The position numbers were made by a program, and so were the translations under genes. DNA of 64,000 nucleotides, taken from the NCBI RefSeq assembly GCF_039839785.1, contig NZ_JBDOQT010000001.1, positions 3,162,001-3,226,000 on the forward strand, read 5' to 3'. Source of the stretch: Pelagibius sp. CAU 1746. GTDB taxonomy: Bacteria > Pseudomonadota > Alphaproteobacteria > Kiloniellales > Kiloniellaceae. Positions 1 through 7,955 of this stretch are shown one piece after another. The notes under the pieces are model-generated. The model was not told the DNA's origin and made no database searches. It was given only the letters and a program-made list of their open reading frames with translations. Position 1 is the first letter of the stretch, and each line of letters begins with the position of its first letter.

Positions 1-1
1 C

Positions 2-157
2 GAGGAAATCTACACCATCGGCCTGATCGCCGAGGTGCCGCAGCCCGTCGTCGTAGCCTCGGCCCTGCGCAACGTGCCGGAGAAAGGCATCTACAACTGG
101 GATCCCGGCGCGCAGTTCGGCATGTACCGCCCGGAGCGCTTCTGGTTCGACAGGTAG
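2..157 (+). CDS. ABC transporter substrate-binding protein, family 5 (C-terminal fragment)
   Basis: Only the last 51 codons are present, ending in TAG; the gene enters from the left edge. The visible peptide contains IGLIAEVPQPVVVASALRN followed by VPEKGIYNWD. This resembles the C-terminal lobe of peptide/nickel/oligopeptide (SBP_bac_5) binding proteins, where a hydrophobic strand, an LRNVPE-like turn and an aromatic Trp-Asp stretch precede the end. The protein would be periplasmic and deliver an oligopeptide-like ligand to an ABC permease. The rest of the transporter must lie outside the window. The family call is moderately secure; the substrate is unknown. Confidence 0.6.
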   Translation, partial: EEIYTIGLIAEVPQPVVVASALRNVPEKGIYNWDPGAQFGMYRPERFWFDR

Positions 158-208
158 TGCGAGGCAGTGCCGGCAGTTGTCGCACTGGCGCTGCCACCTG
201 CTTCCTTC

Positions 209-303
209 GTCACCCTCGCACTTGATGCGAGGGTCCATGGGAGCCGCTTGGCGCCCGGCCTCTCCAATGGATGCTCGGGTCACGCCCGAGCATGACGGTG
301 GGG
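209..303. repeat. Intergenic double inverted-repeat element
   Basis: Two short perfect palindromes lie in the gap between the convergent genes on either side. The first pairs CCCTCGCA (213-220) with TGCGAGGG (226-233). The second pairs ATGCTCGGG (271-279) with CCCGAGCAT (285-293). Such paired hairpins with a CCCGAGCATGACG-like edge look like a dispersed palindromic intergenic repeat. They may also act as a bidirectional terminator between the convergent genes. No second copy was found by eye in the window. Confidence 0.5.
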
Positions 304-340
304 GAATGGAAGTACCGTTGCCACGCCCGCAAGCTCGCCA

Positions 341-601
341 CTAGCCCTTGAACCGCGCCGCCGCCGTCGCGCTGTCGGTCACCGGCACGACCTCGAAGTC
401 GACCAGGTCGGCCCAGGCCTCGATCCAGGGATCGAGGTCGGCCCTGCGTTCGCACTCCATGAGCTGGAAGCAGCGTCCGCCGCCCTCTTCCACCGAGCTG
501 TCGACATAGCTTACGCCCGCCGGAATCATGCGGCCGCGCTCGGCAAGGCGGGCGTAGACCGCAGCGGTGTTGCGGAAGGTCTCGATCACCATGAAGCGCA
601 T
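341..601 (-). CDS. DUF3303 family small protein
   Basis: An 86-residue protein beginning MRFMVIETFRN, with a short alpha/beta ferredoxin-like pattern and conserved features of the DUF3303 family: an N-terminal MxFMVIxxF strand, a central GRMIPAGVSYVDSS segment and a CFQLME strand. It has no signal peptide or membrane segment. It lies 10 bp downstream of the MBL hydrolase gene on the same strand and is probably the last gene of that operon. Biochemical function is unknown; the fold suggests a dimeric alpha/beta-barrel-like protein. Confidence 0.7.
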   Translation of the reverse strand: MRFMVIETFRNTAAVYARLAERGRMIPAGVSYVDSSVEEGGGRCFQLMECERRADLDPWIEAWADLVDFEVVPVTDSATAAARFKG

Positions 602-611
602 GGGGAAGCCC

Positions 612-1388
612 TCAGACCTCGATCACAAGGCCGTCGTAGCCGGGCTCGACGCCGGGCGGACAGCGGCCCTTGAGCTCGTCGTAGTCGAGCTGCTCGTTCA
701 TGTGGGTGAGGATGGCGCGCTCGGGCTTCACCCGGGCGATCCACTCCAGGGTCTGCTCGGTGTGCGAATGGGTCGGGTGCGGGGCGTCGCGCAGGCAATC
801 GACGACCCAGAGCTTCACGCCGGCCAGCACCGCGAAGGCTTCCTCGTCCAGGGCCTTGGCGTCGGTCGAATAGGCGACGTCGCCCAGGCGGAACCCGAGA
901 GAGACGTCCGGTCCGTGGTTCTGCACGAAAGAACGTATCTCAATGCCGCCGATCCTGAAGGGTCCGTCGATGACGTTGTCGCGCATCAGCGGTGGATAGA
1001 GCGCGTCGGCATCCTGGCTCGAGAGAAAAGCGTAATCGAAGCGCCCGGTCAGCAGCGCGCGCGTGCGCGCGTCCATATAGGCGTCAAGAGGGGCTCCGCG
1101 GCCGTAGACCAGGCCGCGCAGCTCGTCCAGGCCGTGGCAGTGGTCGGCATGGGCATGGGTGAAGAGCACCGCATCCAGGGCGGTGATGTCGTTGTCGAGG
1201 ATCTGCGCACGCAGGTCCGGCGAGGTGTCGATAAGAATGCGGGTGCCCGCCTCTTCGACCAGCAACGACACGCGGCGGCGGCGGTTCTTGGGATTGGCGG
1301 GGTCGGCCTTGCCCCAGGTGCCGCCGGTCTCGCGCCCGGCCAGGGGCACGCCGCCGGAGCCGCCGCAGCCGAGGAGCGTGACCTTCAT
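612..1388 (-). CDS. MBL-fold metallo-hydrolase, PhnP-like
   Basis: 258 residues. It begins with MKVTLLGCGGSGGVP, the glycine-rich strand typical of PhnP/RNase Z-like beta-lactamase-fold hydrolases, and carries an intact zinc motif THAHADH at residues 77-83. Later conserved features are the QNHG histidine and the ILTHMNEQ histidine near the C terminus. Members of this group are probably phosphodiesterases acting on cyclic phosphate or nucleic-acid substrates; the substrate here is unknown. It sits 24 bp downstream of tatD in the metG-tatD-MBL arrangement common in alphaproteobacteria. PhnP itself is a ribosyl cyclic phosphodiesterase, but no phn genes are nearby. Confidence 0.85.
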   Translation of the reverse strand: MKVTLLGCGGSGGVPLAGRETGGTWGKADPANPKNRRRRVSLLVEEAGTRILIDTSPDLRAQILDNDITALDAVLFTHAHADHCHGLDELRGLVYGRGAPLDAYMDARTRALLTGRFDYAFLSSQDADALYPPLMRDNVIDGPFRIGGIEIRSFVQNHGPDVSLGFRLGDVAYSTDAKALDEEAFAVLAGVKLWVVDCLRDAPHPTHSHTEQTLEWIARVKPERAILTHMNEQLDYDELKGRCPPGVEPGYDGLVIEV

Positions 1389-1412
1389 CGCGTCGTTAGC
1401 CCAGTCATCGGC

Positions 1413-2225
1413 TCAGGGCCGCGCGGCGCGGCTGAAGAGACGGAAGAAGTTTTCCGTCGTCGTGTCGGCGAAGTCCGCCGCCGCGACGCCGCGCAGCTCG
1501 GCCAGGGCCTGGGCGGTGTAGACCACGTTGGCCGGCTCGTTGGTCTTGCCGCGCTTGGGGACCGGGGCCAGGTAAGGCGCGTCGGTCTCCACCAGCAGTC
1601 GGTCGAGCGGCACCTCGCGCACGGTGTCGCGCAGGCTCTCGGCCGACTTGAAGGTGACGATCCCCGCGAGCGAGATGTAGAAGCCGATCTCCAGGGCTGC
1701 CCTGGCCAGCTCCGGCCCGGCGGTGAAGCAGTGGATGACGCCCGGAAAGGCGCCCTTGGCGTATTCCTCCTGCAACACGGCAACGGTGTCGTCGTCGGCG
1801 TCGCGGGCGTGCACGATGAGCGGCAGCCCGGTCTCGCGCGCCGCGGCGATGTGGCTGCGGAAGCTTACCTGCTGTGCTTCACGCGGCGAATGCTCGTAGT
1901 AATAGTCCAGCCCGGTCTCGCCGATGCCGACCACCTTGTCGTGGGCCGCCAGCTCGATGAGGCGATCGGGCGTCTCCTGGCCTTCCTTGCCGGCCTCGTG
2001 GGGATGCACCCCGACCGAGCAGTAGACCCGCGGGAAGCGCCGGGCGATGGCCTCGATGCGGTCGAACTCGCTGAGCTTGGTGCAGATCGTCACCATCGTG
2101 CCGACGCCCGCCTCCAGGGCGCGCGCCACCACCGGCTCGATCTCGCCGTCCCGCTCCAGGTAGTCGAGATGGCAGTGGGAATCGACCAGGGGCCGTTCCG
2201 CCGTCGCGGGCGCCGCCTCCGCCAT
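1413..2225 (-). CDS. tatD: TatD family metal-dependent deoxyribonuclease
   Basis: 270 residues, the usual size for TatD/YcfH. The N-terminal metal motif DSHCHLD (H17, H19) is present, as are the GIGETGLDYYY strand with its metal-binding Glu, the LPLIVHARDAD strand, the GVIHCFTAG histidine strand and the terminal LLVETDAPYLAP aspartate motif. Together these complete a TIM-barrel dinuclear metal site. Family members act as 3'-5' exonucleases or D-aminoacyl-tRNA/DNA quality-control hydrolases in the cytoplasm. The start codon overlaps the metG stop by one base (TGATG), so the two are translationally coupled. Confidence 0.92.
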   Translation of the reverse strand: MAEAAPATAERPLVDSHCHLDYLERDGEIEPVVARALEAGVGTMVTICTKLSEFDRIEAIARRFPRVYCSVGVHPHEAGKEGQETPDRLIELAAHDKVVGIGETGLDYYYEHSPREAQQVSFRSHIAAARETGLPLIVHARDADDDTVAVLQEEYAKGAFPGVIHCFTAGPELARAALEIGFYISLAGIVTFKSAESLRDTVREVPLDRLLVETDAPYLAPVPKRGKTNEPANVVYTAQALAELRGVAAADFADTTTENFFRLFSRAARP

Positions 2226-3778
2226 CAGGCTGAAGCCTCCTCCTCCACGAAGCGCGGGAACACGCCTTCCGGCTTGGGCAGCGCCGTGCCGGGCCGCAGG
2301 CGGTCCTCCAGGCTGGCGAAGCTGCGCGCGCCCGGATCGACGGCAAGCTGGTCGAGCATCTTCGCCGTGGCGCCGGGCATCACCGGCTGGGTGAGCAGCG
2401 CCAAGCGGCGGATGGTCTCGGCCAGGACATAGAGCACCGTCGCCATGCGCGCCGGGTCGGTCTTCTTCAGGGTCCAGGGCGCAGCGTGGTCGATGTAGCG
2501 GTTGGCCTCGCCGACCACTTCCCAGACCTTGGTGAGGGCGTTGTGGAACAGCTGGCGGTCCATATCGGCGCGCAAGGCCGGCAGCAGGTCGGCCGCCGCC
2601 TGCAGCAGGGCTTCGTCTTCCGCCGCCAGGTCGCCGGGCTGCGGCACCTGCGCCTCGCAGTTTTTCGCGATCATGGAGAGCACGCGCTGGGCCAGGTTGC
2701 CGAACTGATTGGCCAGATCGTAGTTCATGCGCCCCACCATGGCCTTGTGCGAGAAATCGCCGTCATTGCCGAAGGGCACCTCGCGCAGCAGGAAGTAGCG
2801 CACCTGATCCAAGCCATAGGTAGCGACCAGCTCCGAAGGCACGATGACGTTACCAACCGTCTTAGAGATCTTCTGACCCTCATTGGTCCACCAGCCGTGG
2901 GCGTAGACGCGCTTGGGCGGCGCAATGCCGGCGGACATCAGGAAGGCCGGCCAGTAGACCGCGTGGAAGCGCAGGATGTCCTTGCCGACCATGTGCACGT
3001 CGGCGGGCCAGTAGGTCTTGAAGAGATCGCAGTCCACGTCGGGATAGCCGACGGCAGTGATGTAGTTGGTCAGCGCGTCGAGCCAGACGTACATGATGTG
3101 GCCGGGCGCGTCGGGCACCGGAATGCCCCAGGAGAAGGTGGTTCGGCTGATCGAGAGATCCTTCAGGCCGCCCTTCACGAAGCTGATGACCTCGTTGCGG
3201 CGGCTGGCCGGCAGGATGAAGTCCGGGTTCTCGTCGTAGAACTTCAGCAGGCGGTCTCCCCAGGCCGAGAGCCTAAAAAAGTAGGACTCCTCCTCGACCC
3301 ACTCGCACTCGGCCCCGGAGGGCGCGATCTTGCTGCCGTTCGGGCCGTCTTCCAGTTCGCTCTCGGCGTAGTAGGCCTCGTCGCGCACGGCGTACCAGCC
3401 GGCATAGCTGCCCAGGTAGATGTCGCCGGCCTCGACCAGCTTTTTCCACAGCGCCTGGCAGGCGTCTTTGTGGCGCTGCTCGGTGGTGCGGATGAAGTCG
3501 TCGTTGGTGAAGCCCCACAACGCCGAGAGGTCACGGAAGTTCTGCGACACCCGGTCGGTGAAGCTCTGCGGGTCGATTCCGGCGGCGGCCGCCGACTTCT
3601 CGACCTTCTGGCCGTGCTCGTCGGTGCCGGTCAGGAAACGCACATCGAAACCGTCCAGCCGTTTGAAGCGCGCCAGCACGTCGCAGGCCAGCGTCGTGTA
3701 GGCATGGCCGATGTGCGGGTTGTCGTTCACATAGTAGATCGGCGTCGTGATGTAAAAGGCCGGCTTTCCTGCCGTCAT
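2225..3778 (-). CDS. metG: Methionine--tRNA ligase
   Basis: 517 residues. A class I aminoacyl-tRNA synthetase with the HIGH signature at residues 22-25 (PHIGHAY) and a KMSKS-loop variant KISKT at 303-307. The Rossmann fold and the DALTNYITAVGYP methionine-pocket strand are clear. It lacks the C-terminal tRNA-binding domain of the long E. coli enzyme, matching the short form common in alphaproteobacteria. It charges tRNA-Met in the cytoplasm. The gene is followed directly by tatD through a one-base overlap and lies 72 bp after holB. Confidence 0.96.
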   Translation of the reverse strand: MTAGKPAFYITTPIYYVNDNPHIGHAYTTLACDVLARFKRLDGFDVRFLTGTDEHGQKVEKSAAAAGIDPQSFTDRVSQNFRDLSALWGFTNDDFIRTTEQRHKDACQALWKKLVEAGDIYLGSYAGWYAVRDEAYYAESELEDGPNGSKIAPSGAECEWVEEESYFFRLSAWGDRLLKFYDENPDFILPASRRNEVISFVKGGLKDLSISRTTFSWGIPVPDAPGHIMYVWLDALTNYITAVGYPDVDCDLFKTYWPADVHMVGKDILRFHAVYWPAFLMSAGIAPPKRVYAHGWWTNEGQKISKTVGNVIVPSELVATYGLDQVRYFLLREVPFGNDGDFSHKAMVGRMNYDLANQFGNLAQRVLSMIAKNCEAQVPQPGDLAAEDEALLQAAADLLPALRADMDRQLFHNALTKVWEVVGEANRYIDHAAPWTLKKTDPARMATVLYVLAETIRRLALLTQPVMPGATAKMLDQLAVDPGARSFASLEDRLRPGTALPKPEGVFPRFVEEEASA

Positions 3779-3850
3779 CGCGGGTCTCCAACGAACTCGG
3801 CTGCCGCCCCCAGCTCTTCCAAAGGGGGCCCCGACAGCAAAGGCCCGGCG

Positions 3851-4948
3851 CTACGCCGCGTTCTCCAGATCCAGAAAGGCGGTCAGCACCACCTGCTTCC
3901 GGTCGAGATTGGCGGCTTCCGTCCGGGCGAAAAGGCGGCTGATCTTCTCCCATAGGCCAAGCCAATGCGCAAGGGGGCGGCCCTCCAGCAGGCGCCGGGC
4001 CAGGGCCGCCTCCCCGGGCACCACCTCCGGCGCCGGCCGCCCGGTGGAGCCGGCCCTTATGAAGCGCCCCAGCCACCAGATCAGCAGCTCCATGCCGGTC
4101 TGAAAGGCCTGGGGGTCGCGCCCCTGCCCCCATTTCTCGGCCAGCTTGTGCAGGCGCGGCACGTCCAGGCGCGGCAAGGTGCCCAACAGATCGATCAGTT
4201 CCCGGTAGAGGTCCAGGCCGCCGTGGGCTGCCAGGGCCAGGGCCTTGCCGATGGAGCCGTCGGCCAAGCGCGCCAGGGCCTGACGTTCCTCCGGCGCCAG
4301 CTCCGGACAATGCTCCCCCAGCAGTTCGGCCACGACCTCCTCGCTGAGCGGAGCCAGAGGCAGCTGACAGCAGCGCGAGCGGATGGTCGGCAGCAGGCTG
4401 CCCGGCGCATGGCTGACCAGCAGCAGTAAGGAGCGCGGCGGCGGCTCCTCCAGGACCTTCAAAAGGGCATTGGCCGCGTTGCGGTTCATCTCGTCGACGG
4501 CATCGACGATGGCCACCCGCCAACCGCCTTCGCCGGCGGTCATGCGGGCGAAGCTCAACAGGCGGCGCACGTCCTCCACCGGGATCACATTACGCGGCTT
4601 GCCTTTGTCATCGCGCCCCTTCTCCAGGGTCATGAGGTCGCTGTGGCCGGAAGCGGCAATCCGGCGGAACACGGGGTCGTCCTCCGCCACCGCCAAGCTT
4701 TCTGGAGCATCGCCGAACAGACCGCCACCCTGGGCCTCCGGCGACAGCAGGAAGCGAGCGAAGCGGTAGGCGAGCGTCGCCTTGCCGACGCCGCGCGGCC
4801 CGGAAAGCAGCCAGGCATGCGGCAGCCGGCCAGAGGCGTGGGCGCGCAGCAGCACGCTCTCCGCCGCCTCCTGCCCGCGCAAGACAGCGGTCTCGCGCGG
4901 ATGCGGCCAGGAGGCATCGTCCTTGTCGCTGTCCTTGGCTTTGCTCAC
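3851..4948 (-). CDS. holB: DNA polymerase III subunit delta'
   Basis: 365 residues starting at GTG, with the start overlapping the tmk stop by 4 bp (GTGA). The AAA+ Walker A is GPRGVGKAT near residue 50. A sensor-like RNAANALLKVLEEPP helix with the LLVSHAPGSLLPTIRSRC sensor-1/arginine-finger (SRC) segment follows, as in clamp-loader subunits. Delta' is the stator of the clamp loader that opens the beta sliding clamp during replication. The holB-tmk pairing is a widely conserved gene order, which supports the assignment. Confidence 0.93.
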   Translation of the reverse strand: MSKAKDSDKDDASWPHPRETAVLRGQEAAESVLLRAHASGRLPHAWLLSGPRGVGKATLAYRFARFLLSPEAQGGGLFGDAPESLAVAEDDPVFRRIAASGHSDLMTLEKGRDDKGKPRNVIPVEDVRRLLSFARMTAGEGGWRVAIVDAVDEMNRNAANALLKVLEEPPPRSLLLLVSHAPGSLLPTIRSRCCQLPLAPLSEEVVAELLGEHCPELAPEERQALARLADGSIGKALALAAHGGLDLYRELIDLLGTLPRLDVPRLHKLAEKWGQGRDPQAFQTGMELLIWWLGRFIRAGSTGRPAPEVVPGEAALARRLLEGRPLAHWLGLWEKISRLFARTEAANLDRKQVVLTAFLDLENAA

Positions 4949-5610
4949 CCCGCCACTCCCAAACGCTCTCGTACCGCGGCTTGGACCTTTGCGGCCACGG
5001 CCTCTTCGTCGCCGGCGGCGTCGATCAGCAGACAGCGCCCCGGCTCGCGGGCCACGATATCATGGAAGCCCTGGCGCAGACGCTCGTGAAAGCCCAGATC
5101 CATCTTCTCGTAGCGGTCTTCGCCGCCGGCCTTGGCCCCATTGCGCGCATTGGCCCGCGCCAGGCCTTCGGCCACCGGCAGGTCCAGCACCAAGGTCAGG
5201 TCGGGGCGGAAATCGCCGACCGCCAGATCGTAGAGGGCGGCCACCGTCTCGCGGCCCAGCTCCTGACCGTACCCCTGGTAGGCCATGGTGGAATCGGCGA
5301 AGCGGTCGCAGACGATCCAGGCACCGCGCTGCAAGGCCGGCCAGATGATCTTGGCCAAGTGGTCGCGGCGCGCAGCGAAGTGCAGCAGGGTCTCCGTCAC
5401 CGCATCCCAGCGCCCGGTGGCGCCGGTCACCAGCAGGGCGCGGATCTCCTCGGCGCCCGGGCTGCCGCCCGGTTCCCGCGTTTCGATCACCTCCAGGCCG
5501 GTCTCACGCAACCAGGCGGCCAAGCGGCGCTGCTGGGTCGATTTGCCGGCACCCTCGCCGCCTTCCAGAGTGATGAAGCGGCCGAGCGCTTGCGGACTTT
5601 CGGCGCTCAC
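4945..5610 (-). CDS. tmk: Thymidylate kinase
   Basis: 221 residues, GTG start overlapping the stop of the upstream carboxypeptidase gene by 4 bp. The P-loop is GGEGAGKSTQ near residues 17-26, followed by the ETREPGG dTMP-binding DRX-type arginine motif and the VCDRFADSTMAYQG segment. The lid-like region contains DRYEKMD. It phosphorylates dTMP to dTDP in the cytoplasm. It sits between dacC and holB in a tightly overlapping operon. Confidence 0.95.
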   Translation of the reverse strand: MSAESPQALGRFITLEGGEGAGKSTQQRRLAAWLRETGLEVIETREPGGSPGAEEIRALLVTGATGRWDAVTETLLHFAARRDHLAKIIWPALQRGAWIVCDRFADSTMAYQGYGQELGRETVAALYDLAVGDFRPDLTLVLDLPVAEGLARANARNGAKAGGEDRYEKMDLGFHERLRQGFHDIVAREPGRCLLIDAAGDEEAVAAKVQAAVRERLGVAG

Positions 5611-6755
5611 GGAGAGCCGAGGAGCAGGAACTTGATGCTGGCGGCAATGCGGCCGAAAGCGCCGAGCTGCTCAACTTCTTCGCCCGCCCGCAGCGGCACC
5701 TCCACCGGAACCCCGCCCGGCCAGGACACGCGCAGTTTGGCGATCTCCTGACCCGCCGGGATCGGCGCCGGGATCGGCGAATCGTAGACCACCGAGACCT
5801 GCATGCCGTTGCGGTCGTTGCGCGGCAGCGTGACCTTCAATTCATCGGCGATGACCAGCGGCACCGTGTCCTCGGCGCCGAGCCAGACCGGAGCGTCGTC
5901 GACCGTCTCACCCGCCTTGAAGAGCGCATAGTTGTTGAACTCGCGGAAGCCCCAGGAGATCAGGCGATCCGACTCGTCGGCGCGCGCCTGAACATTCGGC
6001 AGGCCATTGACCACCAGGATCAGGCGCCGTCCGTTCTGCACCGCCGAGGCGGTGAGACCGTAGCCGGCCGCCTCCGTGTGGCCGGTCTTCAGGCCATCGG
6101 CACCGACGTTCCTGTAGAGCAGCGGATTACGGTTACCCTGACGGATGTCGGCCCAGGTGAATTCCTTCTCGGAGTAATAGTGATAGTACTCCGCGTGATC
6201 CATGATGATCCGCTTGGCCAGGGTCGCAAGGTCGCGCGCGGTGACGTAGTGGTTGTCGTCGGGCCATCCCGTCGCATTGACGAAATTGCTCCCGGACAGG
6301 CCGATTTCGCGCGCCCGCGCGGTCATCTGTTCGGCAAAGGCCTCCTCGCTGCCGGAAAGGCCTTCGGCCAGCACGATGCAGGCATCGTTGCCCGACTGGA
6401 TGATGACGCCGCGCAGCAGGTCTTCCACGCGGACCTGGTTGCCGACCTCGACGAACATCTTGGAACCGCCCTTGCGCCAGGCCTTCTCGCTCACCGTCAG
6501 CTTGTCGTCCAACGACAGGCGTCCGTCCTGCAAGCGATCGAAGACCATATAGGCGGTCATCATCTTGCTCATCGACGACGGCGGCATTCGGACGTCGCCG
6601 TTCTTGTTCAGCAGCACGGCGCCGGTATCGAAGTCGACCAGGAATGCCTCTTCCGCCTGCGTCTCGATGGTCGCACCGGCGGCCGGGCCCAGGACCGAGA
6701 GGCCGGCGGCAACGGTGAAACCGAGGGTCAGGAAAAACTTCGTAAGGCGTAGCAT
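5607..6755 (-). CDS. dacC: D-alanyl-D-alanine carboxypeptidase (PBP5/6 family)
   Basis: 382 residues with an N-terminal signal peptide ending near GPAAGA. The three penicillin-binding motifs are intact: SMSK (S61 to K64), SGN (121-123) and KTG (223-225). A C-terminal PBP5_C-type beta domain and a terminal amphipathic/hydrophobic anchor (IAASIKFLLLG) follow, as expected for inner-membrane-tethered carboxypeptidases. It trims the terminal D-Ala of peptidoglycan pentapeptides in the periplasm. It is first in the dac-tmk-holB overlap chain. The dacC symbol follows usage in alphaproteobacterial annotations and is not proof of orthology with E. coli dacC. Confidence 0.92.
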   Translation of the reverse strand: MLRLTKFFLTLGFTVAAGLSVLGPAAGATIETQAEEAFLVDFDTGAVLLNKNGDVRMPPSSMSKMMTAYMVFDRLQDGRLSLDDKLTVSEKAWRKGGSKMFVEVGNQVRVEDLLRGVIIQSGNDACIVLAEGLSGSEEAFAEQMTARAREIGLSGSNFVNATGWPDDNHYVTARDLATLAKRIIMDHAEYYHYYSEKEFTWADIRQGNRNPLLYRNVGADGLKTGHTEAAGYGLTASAVQNGRRLILVVNGLPNVQARADESDRLISWGFREFNNYALFKAGETVDDAPVWLGAEDTVPLVIADELKVTLPRNDRNGMQVSVVYDSPIPAPIPAGQEIAKLRVSWPGGVPVEVPLRAGEEVEQLGAFGRIAASIKFLLLGSP

Positions 6756-6863
6756 CGGTTGACTTACTCCGGTGAACCTAAGGAACGGACGCGGTGGAGC
6801 CGCAGTCTAGGTCGAGAATCCGCCGAAAAAATGTCAGCGGAACAACGAAAGACGGCCGCCCGA

Positions 6864-7856
6864 TCAATCGACCACCACCCGGGCATCGTTGTAGCCGTTT
6901 CTGAGCAGCAGCGCCAAAGTCCGGTCCGCCTGATCGACATTGGCCATCGGCCCCAGGCGGACCCGGTAGAAGCTGGCATCGCCGACCAGTGCCTTGGCGA
7001 TCTGCACGTTGCCCAAGGACGACAGCCGGGCGCGCAGCCGCACCGCGTTGGCGACCTGGCTGAAAGCGCCGGCCTGGACGAAAATCGAGGTGGGACGCAC
7101 CCGCTCCTGCGTCACCACCGGTTCCGGCATGGTCGTGGTGGCGGTACGCAGGTGCGCCGGCTCGCTCACCGCCGCCGTCTGTGACGCAGCGGGCGCCGCG
7201 GCGGTCTCCGTCGCACCGGAAGCGCCGGCGGCAGGCTCGGGCGCCGAAACGCCGATCGGGGGCAGCTCCTGAACCGAGACGCTCTCCACCGGCGCGGCCT
7301 TCGGGGCGGTCCCGGCCACGGCCTCGCCGGCCCCGGCTTCCAGCGCCGCCTGCCGGCTCTCGATCTCCAGTATCTGCACCCGCACCTTCGCCGTGCCCTG
7401 CTTGACGAAGCCCAGCAGTTCCGCCGCGCGCTTGGACATGTCGATGATACGTCCGTGGGCGAAGGGCCCGCGGTCGTTGATCCGCACCTTCACCGACCGT
7501 CCGTTCTCCAGATTGGTGACCTGAACCACGGAAGGCATCGGCAGGGTGCGATGCGCCGCCGTCATGGCGTTCTGGTCGTAGACCTCGCCGTTGGCCGTCG
7601 ATTTGCCGTGGAAGCCCGGCCCGTACCAGGACGCGATCCCCGTTTCGTCGTAGCCATAGTCTTCGCGCGGGTAGTACCAGACGTTGGCGATCTGATAAGG
7701 CCGGCCGACCTTGTAGTTGCCGGGCTGCGAGGGGGCCGGTTCCGGCGTCTGCAGGCGCTTGGCATTGTGCACCGCCAGCTCGGTTTCCGCGCAGCCGGCC
7801 AAAATGCCGAGCAGGCCGAGCAGCAGGACCCCAAATGTCAGCCCTCTGGCCATCAT
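6864..7856 (-). CDS. rlpA: Septal ring lytic transglycosylase RlpA family lipoprotein with SPOR domain
   Basis: 330 residues. A lipoprotein signal with lipobox LAGC (Cys22) is followed by a double-psi beta-barrel domain containing ASWYGPGFHGK, TAAHRTLP and KVRINDRGPF, the RlpA catalytic core. A long Ala/Pro/Glu-rich linker leads to a C-terminal SPOR domain (about residues 250-330, with FVQAGAF and YRVRLGPM strands) that binds denuded septal glycan. The protein would be an outer-membrane or periplasmic enzyme cleaving naked glycan strands at division. It is followed by dacC 108 bp away, grouping it with other cell-wall genes. Confidence 0.93.
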   Translation of the reverse strand: MMARGLTFGVLLLGLLGILAGCAETELAVHNAKRLQTPEPAPSQPGNYKVGRPYQIANVWYYPREDYGYDETGIASWYGPGFHGKSTANGEVYDQNAMTAAHRTLPMPSVVQVTNLENGRSVKVRINDRGPFAHGRIIDMSKRAAELLGFVKQGTAKVRVQILEIESRQAALEAGAGEAVAGTAPKAAPVESVSVQELPPIGVSAPEPAAGASGATETAAAPAASQTAAVSEPAHLRTATTTMPEPVVTQERVRPTSIFVQAGAFSQVANAVRLRARLSSLGNVQIAKALVGDASFYRVRLGPMANVDQADRTLALLLRNGYNDARVVVD

Positions 7857-7955
7857 CTTGTGCTCCGCATCAGTATCCCCACTCGATATGGTAGTTTAAG
7901 GCGCATCTCCTGGCGAAACAACCCGAGCCCGGACGGCCAGTCCCCGCCCGGACCG

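Noticed and set aside
567-2432. A 621-residue plus-strand reading frame and many similar long frames opposite real genes
   Set aside because: High-GC antisense shadow of the tatD/MBL genes; composition is repetitive (Ala, Arg, Gly, His, Val) and no family motif is visible. The true minus-strand genes explain the region.
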